A stretch of 64,000 bases of DNA from Cellulomonas humilata (GTDB lineage: Bacteria; Actinomycetota; Actinomycetes; Actinomycetales; Cellulomonadaceae). Numbering within the stretch: the stretch's first letter is position 1; the number at the start of each line of letters is the position of its first letter. Shown piece by piece: positions 50,083-59,075 of this stretch. Location of the stretch: NCBI RefSeq assembly GCF_030814415.1, contig NZ_JAUSVB010000001.1, positions 1,227,854-1,291,853 on the forward strand, in the 5' to 3' direction. A program made the position numbers and the translations under genes. The notes below the pieces were generated by a model. That model did no database searches, was not told where the DNA came from, and was given only the letters and a program-made list of their open reading frames with translations.

Positions 50083-50726
50083 GCACGAACCCGCACGACG
50101 ACGAGCTGATCGCCCGGATCAGCCGCGCCCTGCACTCGCGCGAGGCCGACCAGCCCGACGCCGCCGTCGTCGCGGCCCGGCTCCAGGCCGCCCTCGACCA
50201 CCCGCCGGAGGCGACGGTCACCACGCTGGTGCGCCGGGGCGGCAAGGCGGTCGCCGCCGGTGCGGTCATCTCGGCGCTGGCTGTCGCCGGTGCCGGCGCT
50301 GCCGCGGCGGCCAACCCCTACTCCGGCGTCGCCCGGGTGGTCGAGGACGTCGCGCAGTCCGTGGGTCTCGAGTGGTCGGCGATGCCCGACGGGTACACGC
50401 GGGAGCAGTACGAGGCGTTCTGGGGATCGGGCTACACCGTCGAGGACATGGAGGCGCTCGCGGACCTGTGGCACCTCGACGCGACCGCGACCAAGGCACA
50501 GGCCGGGCAGCTGCTCCTCGACGGGCAGACGCCCCCGATCGCGCCCGGCGACGCCGCTGCGCAGCCGGCGGACGTCGACCAGGCGCTGGTCGACGCGTTC
50601 TGGGCGGCCGGCTACACCAGCGAGGACGTCGCGACGCTCGGGGAGCTGTGGCACACCGAACCGTTCGAGACCAAGGCCAAGGCAGGACAGCTGCTCCTCG
50701 ACGGGCAGACGCTGCCCCTGGACTAG
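50079..50726 (+). CDS. membrane-anchored repeat protein, candidate anti-sigma factor
   Basis: A 215-aa protein. A cytoplasmic helical N-terminus (~1-52, DDELIARISRALHSREADQP and VVAARLQAALDHPP) is followed by one transmembrane helix (~57-79, Ala/Gly-rich) and an extracytoplasmic part. The latter has the leader SVGLEWSAMPDGYT and two repeats (~108-152, ~168-213) with FWGSGYT, LWHL, TKAQAGQLLLDGQ. No zinc motif is present. It is directly downstream of an ECF sigma gene with ATGA overlap, hence the anti-sigma inference. The ectodomain is paralogous to the 47928 secreted protein over its whole length. Confidence 0.85.
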   Translation: MSTNPHDDELIARISRALHSREADQPDAAVVAARLQAALDHPPEATVTTLVRRGGKAVAAGAVISALAVAGAGAAAAANPYSGVARVVEDVAQSVGLEWSAMPDGYTREQYEAFWGSGYTVEDMEALADLWHLDATATKAQAGQLLLDGQTPPIAPGDAAAQPADVDQALVDAFWAAGYTSEDVATLGELWHTEPFETKAKAGQLLLDGQTLPLD

Positions 50727-51139
50727 GCGACCGGTGCTGGTGTCGGTGCCGGGACGCGGCGCTCCACGAGGATCGCCGCGACGCCCAGCACGATCGCGCC
50801 GATCTCCGAGATCGCCGACAGCCACACCGGGATGCCCACCCACTGCTCGTGCACCCCGAAGAACCCGCCGGGCGTGGTCGAGATGATGAACGCCGTCAGG
50901 GTCGCGACGCCGAACCCGATCGCGCCCAGCAACGGCAGCCAGTGCCGCCAGACGAGCACGAGGACGCCGAGGACCAGGCCCCCGACGCCGTTGAGCAGGA
51001 ACGCGGGGCCGACGACGTCGAGCGTGTTCATGCCGCTGGCCCACAGGTCGAGGTGGACGACGGCGGAGAGCATGACGCACGCGGACAGGAGTGCTCGCAG
51101 GACGTCGGACGTCGCCTGCGTACCGGTGTGCCAGCTCAT
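50723..51139 (-). CDS. four-helix membrane protein, unknown
   Basis: A 138-aa protein with four hydrophobic helices (~12-34, 44-64, 68-90, 103-125). Membrane-facing His pair near the first helix (AVVHLDLWASG) is reminiscent of cytochrome-like small membrane proteins but not diagnostic. It begins 3 bp after the Rieske gene ends, so the two are co-transcribed. The stop overlaps the convergent repeat-protein stop by 4 bp. Confidence 0.8.
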   Translation of the reverse strand: MSWHTGTQATSDVLRALLSACVMLSAVVHLDLWASGMNTLDVVGPAFLLNGVGGLVLGVLVLVWRHWLPLLGAIGFGVATLTAFIISTTPGGFFGVHEQWVGIPVWLSAISEIGAIVLGVAAILVERRVPAPTPAPVA

Positions 51140-51142
51140 GGC

Positions 51143-51604
51143 TCAAGCCTTCCCGGCGAGCACGGCGCCGTTGCTGACGTGCACGTCGACCTCCGGCAGC
51201 GGCGACGGTGCCGGCCCGGACACGTTGGCGCCGGTCAGGTCGTACACCGAGCCGTGGCACGGGCACACCAGCTCGTCGCCGTCGGGCGCGACCGTGCAGC
51301 TCTGGTGCGTGCAGACGGCCGACAGGGCGACCACCGTTCCCGCCTCGGGCTGGAGCAGGATGATCGGCTTCCCGTCGGCGTCCTTCGCGGAGAGAGCACC
51401 GCCCACCGGGATGTCGGACACCTGCGCGAGCGCGCCGCCGCTCGCCGCGGCACCCCCGCCGGACGGGGCGTCCGAGCCGCCGCACGCGGCCAGCACGCCC
51501 GCAGCGGCGACGCCCATCGTCACCAGACCGGCCCGGACGAGCACCTCTCGCCGGTCCAGGCATCCGTCGCAGGTGTGGGGGGTGCTCTGTGCTGTCGCGG
51601 ACAT
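51143..51604 (-). CDS. Rieske (2Fe-2S) lipoprotein
   Basis: A 153-aa protein. Twin-arginine-like LDRREVLVRAG with lipobox LAAC (~41) indicates Tat export and lipid anchoring. The Rieske domain at ~60-150 has cluster motifs CTHQSC (~98) and CPCHGS (~113) providing two Cys and two His. It is a small stand-alone Rieske protein like those in ubiquinol or nitrite-type electron chains, but no cytochrome partner is adjacent. Start ATG 51604; the frame upstream is not conserved. Together with the small membrane protein it forms a two-gene unit. Confidence 0.92.
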   Translation of the reverse strand: MSATAQSTPHTCDGCLDRREVLVRAGLVTMGVAAAGVLAACGGSDAPSGGGAAASGGALAQVSDIPVGGALSAKDADGKPIILLQPEAGTVVALSAVCTHQSCTVAPDGDELVCPCHGSVYDLTGANVSGPAPSPLPEVDVHVSNGAVLAGKA

Positions 51605-51668
51605 CGGGACCTCCGGGTCGGACCTGGTGGGGCTGACACCTGTGTCACGGTGCAGAGCCCGTCGAGGT

Positions 51669-53471
51669 TCACCCGGGTGCGGCACCAGTTCCAGGGTGCC
51701 CGCTCGAGGTGGTCGACGTCGCGCCCGCCGCGCGGCCCACGGCAGCCTCGTCGGCGACCACGGCGGTGACAGCGCCGACCGCCGTGACTCCCGCGGCAGA
51801 CGCAGCGGCGTCGTCGTCGAACCGCCCCTGGATGCCCGACACGTTGCGCAGCGGCAGCTCGGGGAGCATGACCGTGAGGATCACGCCGAACACCATGATG
51901 AAGGCGGCCAGCAGCAGCACGGTGTCCACCGACTGCGCGAAGCCGTCGAGGAACGGCTGCGCGAGCCGCGGGTCGAGGGCGTTGATGAACGACGAGTCGT
52001 CCAGCGACGGCACCGCGCCGCCGCCGCCGCCCTGCAGCATCCCCAGGACGGGCGCGTTCGCGGGGTCGGCCACGACGGCCGGGTCGGCGACCGCCGCCTG
52101 GAACTCCGGCGTCTGGGACGCGGTCCGGAACGCGGCCGCGATGTTGGGGCCGACCGTCGAGAACAGGACCGACAGGAACACGGCGGTCCCCAGGGTGCCG
52201 CCCATCTGCCGGAAGAACAGCGACGACGAGGTCGCGACGCCCATGTCCCGCACCTGCACGGCGTTCTGCACGGCCAGCACCAGCGGCTGCATCGTGAAGC
52301 CCAGGCCGAGCCCGAAAAGGATCGACACGGCGAACACGAACGGCAGCGTGGTGCCCGCCTCGAGGCGGGAGAAGAACAGGGCGCCGAGGCCCATCAGGAC
52401 GGTGCCGATGACGGGGAAGGCCTTGTAGCGGCCGGTCCGCGAGGTCGTCTGGCCCGCGACGATGGAGCCCGTCATGATGCCGAGCGTGAACGGGATGAGG
52501 GTCAGACCCGCCTCGGTGGGGGACTGGCCCTTGACGATCTGCAGGTACAGCGGCAGCGTCGCCAGACCGCCGAACATGCCGAGGCCGATCACGGTGTTGG
52601 CGGCGGCGCCCACCGAGAACGTGCGGTTGCGGAACAGGTAGAGCGGCAGGATGGCGTCGGCCTTGGCGTACCGCTCGGCCAGGATGAACGCCGCGACACC
52701 GAGCACGCCGGTGACGTAGCAGGCCATCGACCGCGGGGAGTCCCAGCCCCAGATCCGGCCCTGTTCGGCGACCACCAGCAGCGGCACCAGCGCGACGACG
52801 AGCGCCAACGCACCCGGGTAGTCGATCTTGTGGTCGACCCGCTTCAGCGGCGGCAGGTGCAGCACGCGCGCGACGACGATGATCGCGAGGATCCCGATGG
52901 GCACGTTGATGAGGAAGACCCAGCGCCAGCCCGTGATCCCGAGGATGGTCTCCGCCCCCGCGAAGAACCCGCCGACCACGGGACCGAGCACCGACGCCGT
53001 GCCGAACACCGCGAGGAAGTAGCCCTGGTAGCGGGCGCGCTCCCGGGGGGCGACGAGGTCACCGAGGATCGTGATCGCGAGCGCCATCAGGCCACCGGCG
53101 CCGAGGCCCTGGACGCCGCGGTAGACCGCCAGCTGGTACATGGAGTCGGCCGTGCCCGACAGCAGCGAGCCCACCACGAAGATCGAGATCGAGATCAGGT
53201 ACAGCGGCTTGCGGCCGTAGATGTCGGAGAGCTTGCCGTACAGCGGCGTCGAGATCGTCGCGGTCAGCAGGTACGCGGTGGTGACCCACGCCTGCAGGGA
53301 CAGACCGTGCAGGTCGTCGCCGATGGTCCGGATGGACGTCGCGACGATGGTCTGGTCGAGCGCCGCGAGGAACATGCCGAGCATCAGGCCGCCGAGGATC
53401 GTGAGGATCTCACGGTGCGTCGGGGGCACGAACGTCTGCCGTTCGGGGGCGGCGGTGTGCTGTGAGGACAT
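51669..53471 (-). CDS. DHA2-family MFS drug efflux transporter (EmrB/QacA-like)
   Basis: A 600-aa, 14-helix major facilitator: motif C-like and D-like regions in LGMFLAALDQTIVATSIRTIGDDLHG (~24), motif A in LYGKLSDIYGRKPLYLI (~85), then GAGGLMALAITILGDLVAPRERARYQGYF (~125), and an Ala/Thr-rich C-terminal tail. Proton-driven export of drugs or biocides. Start ATG 53471 (MSSQHTAAPE) with GAGAAGG 5 nt upstream. It runs away from a divergent copper gene; no local regulator gene is adjacent. Confidence 0.92.
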   Translation of the reverse strand: MSSQHTAAPERQTFVPPTHREILTILGGLMLGMFLAALDQTIVATSIRTIGDDLHGLSLQAWVTTAYLLTATISTPLYGKLSDIYGRKPLYLISISIFVVGSLLSGTADSMYQLAVYRGVQGLGAGGLMALAITILGDLVAPRERARYQGYFLAVFGTASVLGPVVGGFFAGAETILGITGWRWVFLINVPIGILAIIVVARVLHLPPLKRVDHKIDYPGALALVVALVPLLVVAEQGRIWGWDSPRSMACYVTGVLGVAAFILAERYAKADAILPLYLFRNRTFSVGAAANTVIGLGMFGGLATLPLYLQIVKGQSPTEAGLTLIPFTLGIMTGSIVAGQTTSRTGRYKAFPVIGTVLMGLGALFFSRLEAGTTLPFVFAVSILFGLGLGFTMQPLVLAVQNAVQVRDMGVATSSSLFFRQMGGTLGTAVFLSVLFSTVGPNIAAAFRTASQTPEFQAAVADPAVVADPANAPVLGMLQGGGGGAVPSLDDSSFINALDPRLAQPFLDGFAQSVDTVLLLAAFIMVFGVILTVMLPELPLRNVSGIQGRFDDDAAASAAGVTAVGAVTAVVADEAAVGRAAGATSTTSSGHPGTGAAPG

Positions 53472-53624
53472 GAGACCTTCTCGGCCGGGAATGATTGCGC
53501 AGGACAACTAACGTGCCGCAACAACCGTGCACCCGCGATGTGTTCCCCGCCACAGCTCTCTCGCCCGGCGCGCGCGCAGCGGATAAACGCTTCAGCGGGG
53601 CGGACGCCGATCGGCCGTCACGGC

Positions 53625-53630
53625 TACGGT
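53625..53630 (+). promoter_or_regulatory. -10 element, leaderless promoter of copper operon
   Basis: TACGGT ends 7 nt before the ATG at 53638. Confidence 0.6.
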
Positions 53631-53637
53631 GTCGGGC

Positions 53638-54279
53638 ATGCCCACGCCCGCGACCGGCCCGCTGCGCCTCGCGCGCGGTGCCGCGGTGGCCGTCGTGACG
53701 GTCGCGCTCGCGGCCCTCGCGCACGTGCTCGCCGGTGGGTCGCTCCCGCCGTTCGTGGTCGTCGTCAGCCTGACCGCGCTCGTGCTGGCCGCCGCCGTGG
53801 TGCTCACCGGCCGCCGGCTCGGGCCGGTCGGGGCGGTCGCGCTGCTCGGCGCCGGGCAGCTCGCGGTGCACTCGTCGTTCAGCCTGTTCACGTCGATGGC
53901 CTGCATGCCGGCGCCGACCGACCAGGCCGCCCTCTTCGGGCACCAGCACCACCCCGGCATGGTCATGCAGTCGCAGGCGGCCTGCACCGCGGTCGACCCC
54001 CTCGCGCAGCCGGTGCTCGGTGAGTCCGCGATGCTCGTGCTGCACGTCGTCGCGACGGTCGTCGCCGCGCTCGTGCTCGTCGGCGCCGACCGTGCGCTGT
54101 GGTGGCTCGCGGCGTGGCTGCGTCCCCTCGTCGGCGGCCCCGCACCCGTCGTCGTCGTCCCCCGTCCCTCGCTGCCGACGCCGGCCGAGGTCCCCTGGTC
54201 CGGGCACGCCTGGTGGCGTGACGTCGTCCCCCTGCGCGGTCCACCCGCGTGGCAGTCGCCCACGGTCCCCCCGCGCTGA
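53638..54279 (+). CDS. multipass membrane protein of copper operon
   Basis: A 213-aa protein with four to five hydrophobic helices (~12-30, 37-56, 62-80, 125-150) and an extracytoplasmic loop rich in metal ligands: FTSMACMPAPTDQAALFGHQHHPGMVMQ (~82-110). The Met/His/Cys cluster suggests copper or other soft-metal binding. No named family recognised. First gene before YcnI, CopC and CopD-CtaG genes on the same strand, 70 bp ahead of YcnI. Leaderless from TACGGT. Confidence 0.75.
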   Translation: MPTPATGPLRLARGAAVAVVTVALAALAHVLAGGSLPPFVVVVSLTALVLAAAVVLTGRRLGPVGAVALLGAGQLAVHSSFSLFTSMACMPAPTDQAALFGHQHHPGMVMQSQAACTAVDPLAQPVLGESAMLVLHVVATVVAALVLVGADRALWWLAAWLRPLVGGPAPVVVVPRPSLPTPAEVPWSGHAWWRDVVPLRGPPAWQSPTVPPR

Positions 54280-54349
54280 TCCCAGCGGTCGGGGGGCTCG
54301 TGCGTGCGCCCGCCCTCGACCACCGCGATCACCCCCAAGGGGACCTGCC

Positions 54350-55054
54350 ATGCGTCCGATCAGCCGTCTCGGCGCGACCACCCTCGTCGCGCTCGCCCTC
54401 GCCGTCATCCCTGTCACCGCCGCGTCCGCGCACGTCCGGGTGGTCCCCGAGCAGACCACCGCAGGAGGATGGACCGTGCTCACGTTCCGCGTCCCCAACG
54501 AGTCGGAGACGGCCGCGACCTCGCAGGTCACCGTCGACCTCCCGACCGACACCCCCCTCCTGTCGGTGTCCACCAAGCCGCTGCCCGGCTGGACGGCCAC
54601 CGTCGAGACCGCCCCCCTGCCCGAGCCCGTCGACTTCTACGGGACCGAGCTGACCGAGGCGCCCTCGCGAGTCGTGTGGACCGCTGCTCCCGGCGCCGAG
54701 ATCGTCGACGGCCAGTTCCAGGAGTTCGAGGTGTCCGCCGGCCCGCTCCCCGATGCCGGCACGCGCCTCGTCCTGCCCGCCCACCAGACGTACACCGACG
54801 GCACGGTCGTGGACTGGGTCGACGTCGCCGAGGAGGGGGGCGAGGAGGCCGCGCACCCGGCACCGGAGCTGACGACGACCGACGCGGAGTCCGACGACGC
54901 GGTGGTCGAGCAGGCCGCGGCGGTCACCGCGTCCACCCCGACGACGTCGGAGCCCGACACCCTCGCCCGGGTCCTCGGCGGGGTCGGTCTCGCCCTCGGC
55001 GCGACGGCCCTCGTGGTCGTGCTGCTCGGTCGCCGCCGTCGCGGTGACGCATGA
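54350..55054 (+). CDS. YcnI-family (DUF1775) copper-binding protein
   Basis: A 234-aa secreted/anchored protein. The signal peptide ends at ASA, leaving an N-terminal His (AHVRVVP) that with later conserved residues forms the DUF1775 copper site. The domain (~28-150) shows TFRVPNESE and TEAPSRVVWTAAPG. A C-terminal transmembrane helix (~205-228) is followed by an Arg-rich tail, typical sortase-independent anchoring. YcnI binds Cu(II). It overlaps copC by 4 bp. Confidence 0.9.
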   Translation: MRPISRLGATTLVALALAVIPVTAASAHVRVVPEQTTAGGWTVLTFRVPNESETAATSQVTVDLPTDTPLLSVSTKPLPGWTATVETAPLPEPVDFYGTELTEAPSRVVWTAAPGAEIVDGQFQEFEVSAGPLPDAGTRLVLPAHQTYTDGTVVDWVDVAEEGGEEAAHPAPELTTTDAESDDAVVEQAAAVTASTPTTSEPDTLARVLGGVGLALGATALVVVLLGRRRRGDA

Positions 55055-55692
55055 CCCGGCTCCTCGGCGGGCTCGTCACGCTCACGCTCGCGCTGGCGGC
55101 CGTCGTCCTGGGCGCGCCGGCGGCGCAGGCGCACAACGTGCTGCAGAGCACCGACCCGGCGGACGGCTCGACCGTCCAGGTGATCCCGGAGATGGTCACG
55201 CTCACCTTCAACGAGCCCGTGCTGATGGTCGGCACCGAGATCATGGTGCACACGGCCGACGAGACGATGGTCAACATCGGCCCGCCGATCCTCGTCGACA
55301 ACACCGCCGGCATCGCGGTCACCGGCGAGCTCCCTGCCGGCGAGTACACGGTGATCTACCGCGTCACCTCCGCGGACGGGCACCCGATCGAGGGGCAGTT
55401 CCGGTTCACCGCGGCGGAGGCGACCTCGTACGGGGTCGCGACGGACGCGCCGACGATGACACCCTCGCCGACCACCTCCGCCGAGGTCCGGGCGAGCGAG
55501 TCCGCCGCGCCGAGCCCGTCGCCGACGCCCACCGAGGCACCCGTCGCGGAGGGCCGGGTCTCCGGTGCCGCCCTCGTCGCGATCGTCGCCGTGCTCGTCG
55601 TGGTCGGCGCCGTGGTCGCGTGGCTGCTGCTGCGACGCCGCCCGACGGGGTCGTCGACGGACCCGCCGGCGGGAGGCGTTCCGGGGTCGTGA
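55051..55692 (+). CDS. copC: copper-resistance protein CopC
   Basis: A 213-aa CopC-domain protein. The signal peptide ends in AQA, so the mature protein starts with the Cu(II) ligand His (AHNVLQSTDPADGS). Conserved TLTFNEPV, YTVIYRVTSADGHPIEGQFRF includes the second His. A Pro/Ser/Thr linker (~130-168) leads to a C-terminal helix and Arg-rich end. It loads copper for CopD. GTG/ATG overlap: starts in the YcnI stop. Confidence 0.92.
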   Translation: MTRLLGGLVTLTLALAAVVLGAPAAQAHNVLQSTDPADGSTVQVIPEMVTLTFNEPVLMVGTEIMVHTADETMVNIGPPILVDNTAGIAVTGELPAGEYTVIYRVTSADGHPIEGQFRFTAAEATSYGVATDAPTMTPSPTTSAEVRASESAAPSPSPTPTEAPVAEGRVSGAALVAIVAVLVVVGAVVAWLLLRRRPTGSSTDPPAGGVPGS

Positions 55693-55867
55693 GGGACGTG
55701 CTCCCCGGGGTCTGTGTCAGCGGGCTCGTCGTCGGGTCCGACGGCGGTGTCGTCGCGGCACCGGCCGTCGGCCCCGTCGCCGGACCTCACCGGCCCGACC
55801 TCGCGCCGGCCGCGGGCGCCGCGCCGGACGTGACCGACGGCATGTCGGGGCGGCCGCTGAGTCGACC

Positions 55868-55873
55868 TACGCT
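55868..55873 (+). promoter_or_regulatory. -10 element, leaderless promoter of copD-ctaG gene
   Basis: TACGCT ends 6 nt before the ATG at 55880, so this gene can be transcribed apart from copC. Confidence 0.6.
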
Positions 55874-55879
55874 GGTCAG

Positions 55880-57970
55880 ATGACTGCGCCGGTGACGAGC
55901 GCCGGCCGCGCGGGTGCCGGTGGGCCGGGGGTCGACGCGCGTCGGCCCCCGAGCCGCTGGCGCGTGCTCGCGCTGGTGGTCGCCGCCGTCGCCGCCGCGC
56001 TGCTCGGCGTCGCGTTCTCGGGCGCCGCGCTCCCGGCGCTGCTCCGCGACCCCGGCGCGGCCGTGCGCTGGGGGCTGCCCGCGACGGAGGCGCTCACCGA
56101 GCTCGCGGGGGCGGTGACGCTCGGAGCCCTCGTCCTCGCCGTGTGCGTGCTGCCGCGTCGCGCCGCCGTCGCGTCGACCCGGACCGCCCGCACCGGCATC
56201 GGCACCGCCGACGGTCGGGCGTACCCGCGCAGCACGGTCGTGGCCGGGTTCGCCGCGGGCACCTGGACGCTCCTGTCGATCGTGCACCTGGTGCTCACGT
56301 ACGCGAACGTCGCCGGCCGGCCGCTGGACTCGGAGTCGTTCGGCGCGGAGCTCGGGGTCTTCGTCACGCAGATCGACCTCGGCCGCACGCTGCTGCTCAT
56401 CACGACCGTCGCGGCCGTCGTCACCGCGCTCGCGCTCGTCGTCACCACGCCCACCGGCGCGGCCTGGACCGCCGCGATCGTGCTCGTCGCGCTCTGGCAG
56501 CAGGCGCAGCTCGGGCACGCCGCAGGTGCCTCCGGGCACGACATCGCGACGTCGTCGATGGTGGTCCACCTGGTCGGCGCCGCGATCTGGATCGGCGCCC
56601 TCACGGCGCTGGCGCTGCTGGTCCGGCGGGTGGGCACCGACCTGTCCGCGTCGGTCGCGCGGTACTCGGTCATCGCCGGCTGGTGCTTCGTCGCCGTCGC
56701 CGTGTCGGGGCTGGTCAACGGCCTGCTGCGGACCACCGGCTGGAGCGACCTGACCACCACCTACGGTCTGCTGCTCCTGGCCAAGGTCGCCCTCTTCGGC
56801 GTGCTCGGGCTGCTCGGCCTCGCGCACCGGCGGACCGTCCTGCCGCAGCTGGCGACGCGCACCACCGACTGGCTGTTCTGGCGCCTGGTCCTCGTCGAGC
56901 TGACCGTCATGGGGGCCGTCTCCGGGGTGGCCGTCGCGCTCGGCGAGACCGCGCCGCCCGTGCCGGAGGAGCCGCCGGCGGACCCGTCACCCGCGTACCA
57001 GCTCACCGGGCACCCGCTGCCGCCCGAGCCCAGCGGGCTGCTCTGGGTCACCGAGTGGCGCTGGGACCTGGTGCTCGCGTCCGCGGCCGTCGCCGGGCTC
57101 GTCGTGTACTGGCGGTGGGTGCTGCGGCTGCGTCGCCGCGGCGACTCGTGGTCGATGGCGCGCGCCGCGTCCTGGACCGTCGGCATGGTCCTGTTCTTCT
57201 GGGCCACCAACGGTGGACCTGCCCTCTACGGGCACGTCCTGTTCAGCGCGCACATGGTCCAGCACATGGTGCTCGCGATGGTCGTGCCCCTGTTCCTCGC
57301 GCTCTCGGCGCCCGTCACCCTCGCGCTGCGCGCCCTGCCGGTCCGCTCGACGCAGCTGCGCGACGACGACTCCCGCGGCCCGCGCGAGTGGATCCTCACC
57401 ATCGTCGACAGCCACGTCGGCCACTTCCTCGCGCACCCCGTCGTCGCCGCCGTGAACTTCATCGGGTCGATGCTGCTCTTCTACTACTCGGGCCTGTTCG
57501 AGTGGTCGCTGCGCAGCCCCGTCGGGCACCTCGCGATGGTCGTGCACTTCACCGCCGCCGGGTACCTGTTCGTGAACGCGCTCGTCGGCATCGACCCCGG
57601 CCCCAAGCGGCTCCCGTACCCGCAGCGGCTCCTCCTGCTGTTCGCGACGATGGTGTTCCACGCGTTCTTCGGCGTGACCCTCGTGTCCGGCGACGTGCTG
57701 CTGGTCGCCGACTGGTTCGGGCTCATGGGCCGCCCCTGGGGCCCGTCCGCGATCGCCGACCAGCAGCTCGGCGGTGCGATCACCTGGGGCATCGGCGAGA
57801 TCCCGACCCTGGCCCTCGCGATCGGCGTGGCGCTCGCCTGGTCCCGTGACGACGACCGCACCGCCCGCCGCCGCGACCGCCAGGTCGACCGCGACGGCGA
57901 CGTCGAGCTGGACGAGTACAACGCGATGCTGGCCAACCTGGCCGAACGCGACACCCACCCACCGGCCTGA
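55880..57970 (+). CDS. CopD / CtaG (cytochrome c oxidase assembly) fusion protein
   Basis: A 696-aa protein with two polytopic halves. The N-terminal CopD-like half (~30-370, about nine helices; QAQLGHAAGASGHDIATSSMVVHLVGAAIWIGAL carries His ligands) imports or routes copper. The C-terminal caa3_CtaG half (~400-660) has YGHVLFSAHMVQHMVLAMVVPL, NFIGSMLLFYYSGLFEWSL, and MVFHAFFGVTL, typical of Cu-centre assembly factors for cytochrome c oxidase. The fusion is common in actinobacteria. It follows CopC after 187 bp, with its own leaderless promoter. Confidence 0.93.
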   Translation: MTAPVTSAGRAGAGGPGVDARRPPSRWRVLALVVAAVAAALLGVAFSGAALPALLRDPGAAVRWGLPATEALTELAGAVTLGALVLAVCVLPRRAAVASTRTARTGIGTADGRAYPRSTVVAGFAAGTWTLLSIVHLVLTYANVAGRPLDSESFGAELGVFVTQIDLGRTLLLITTVAAVVTALALVVTTPTGAAWTAAIVLVALWQQAQLGHAAGASGHDIATSSMVVHLVGAAIWIGALTALALLVRRVGTDLSASVARYSVIAGWCFVAVAVSGLVNGLLRTTGWSDLTTTYGLLLLAKVALFGVLGLLGLAHRRTVLPQLATRTTDWLFWRLVLVELTVMGAVSGVAVALGETAPPVPEEPPADPSPAYQLTGHPLPPEPSGLLWVTEWRWDLVLASAAVAGLVVYWRWVLRLRRRGDSWSMARAASWTVGMVLFFWATNGGPALYGHVLFSAHMVQHMVLAMVVPLFLALSAPVTLALRALPVRSTQLRDDDSRGPREWILTIVDSHVGHFLAHPVVAAVNFIGSMLLFYYSGLFEWSLRSPVGHLAMVVHFTAAGYLFVNALVGIDPGPKRLPYPQRLLLLFATMVFHAFFGVTLVSGDVLLVADWFGLMGRPWGPSAIADQQLGGAITWGIGEIPTLALAIGVALAWSRDDDRTARRRDRQVDRDGDVELDEYNAMLANLAERDTHPPA

Positions 57971-58097
57971 CCTGACCCTGGTCCGTGGCCACGGCTGCGG
58001 CCGAACCCGCACCGATACCGGTTCGACGGCGGGCCGCCCACAGCCCTGACTTGCCGACGATGCGCGCACCGTCGGGGTCCTGCGGTCCCGGGCGACG

Positions 58098-59075
58098 GTG
58101 CTGTCTGCTGTGGTGGCGGTCGTGCGCACCCCTCGGCCTGCCCCGACGTCGCTGCTCTCGCTCGCACTCCGCCAAGAGGACCTGCTCTCGACTGCGCAGT
58201 GCGCTGCAGCCGGTGTCGACGGAGACCGCCGTGCCCGACTCGTCCGGTCGGGTGCCTGGCGGCGCGTGACCCATGGTGTCTACGACGTGGCACCCGGACG
58301 CGACCGCCGACGGGATGCCGATCATCGTCGTCGACGGGCCGCGTGGATCGGGTTGCTCGCGTACGGACCCCACTCGGTCGCCGTGGGTGCTTGCGCGCTC
58401 GCGCTGCTCGGGGTCTCCGGCCTGACGACTGACGTCGCACCCGAGGTAGCACTCGCGGGCGGACGGTTCCGACGTGGACGTGACGGCATCCGGGTCAGGC
58501 AGTTCATGGACCCCGTCAGCGGCACCTACGGCGGCCACGGGATCGTCTCGCTCACGTCTGCCCTGGTGCAGGCGCTGCCGGAGCTGCCGGTCGCGAACGC
58601 GGTCGCGGTTCTCGACGACTGTCTCCATCGGGGGCTGCAGTCACCGTCCGGCCTCGAGGAGATCCGGCGCCGACTCAGGTCGCGTCGGGGAAGCGCGGGG
58701 ATGGAGGAACGTGTTCTGAGCCGGGTCGACCCGCGCGCAGAGTCCCCGCTGGAGACGTTCGCCCGTCTGCAGTGCGCCGACGCGGGGATCCCCCCGGATG
58801 ACCTGCAGGTCGAGATCCGCGCAGTGAACGGCGCGTTCCTCGGGCGTGGCGACTTGGGCTGGAGGCGAGACGGCGGCGGATGGCTGATCGCGGAGATCGA
58901 CGGACGCGAGTTCCACGACCGTCCCGACGCCCTGCACCGTGACCGGCAGCGGCAGAACGCCATGGTGACGTGGGGCGCCGCGCAGATGCTCCGGTTCACC
59001 TCGGCCGACATCGCCGCAGGAACGATCCCCGCAGCGGTTCGCTCGACCCTCACCGCGCGGTCGACAACACCATGA
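58098..59075 (+). CDS. DUF559/AbiEi-type protein (possible nuclease-like antitoxin family)
   Basis: A 325-aa protein of the widespread actinobacterial type with an N-terminal AbiEi-like winged-helix segment (LRQEDLLSTAQCAAAGVDGDRRARLVRSGAWRRVTHGVYDV) and a C-terminal Vsr/DUF559-like endonuclease fold. The latter's candidate active-site residues are in GDLGWRRDGGGWLIAEIDGREFHD (~255-280). It is an orphan: no adjacent toxin gene of the AbiEii type. GTG start uncertain (several GTGs follow). It could be an orphan antitoxin-like protein or a DNA-processing enzyme. Confidence 0.7.
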   Translation: MLSAVVAVVRTPRPAPTSLLSLALRQEDLLSTAQCAAAGVDGDRRARLVRSGAWRRVTHGVYDVAPGRDRRRDADHRRRRAAWIGLLAYGPHSVAVGACALALLGVSGLTTDVAPEVALAGGRFRRGRDGIRVRQFMDPVSGTYGGHGIVSLTSALVQALPELPVANAVAVLDDCLHRGLQSPSGLEEIRRRLRSRRGSAGMEERVLSRVDPRAESPLETFARLQCADAGIPPDDLQVEIRAVNGAFLGRGDLGWRRDGGGWLIAEIDGREFHDRPDALHRDRQRQNAMVTWGAAQMLRFTSADIAAGTIPAAVRSTLTARSTTP

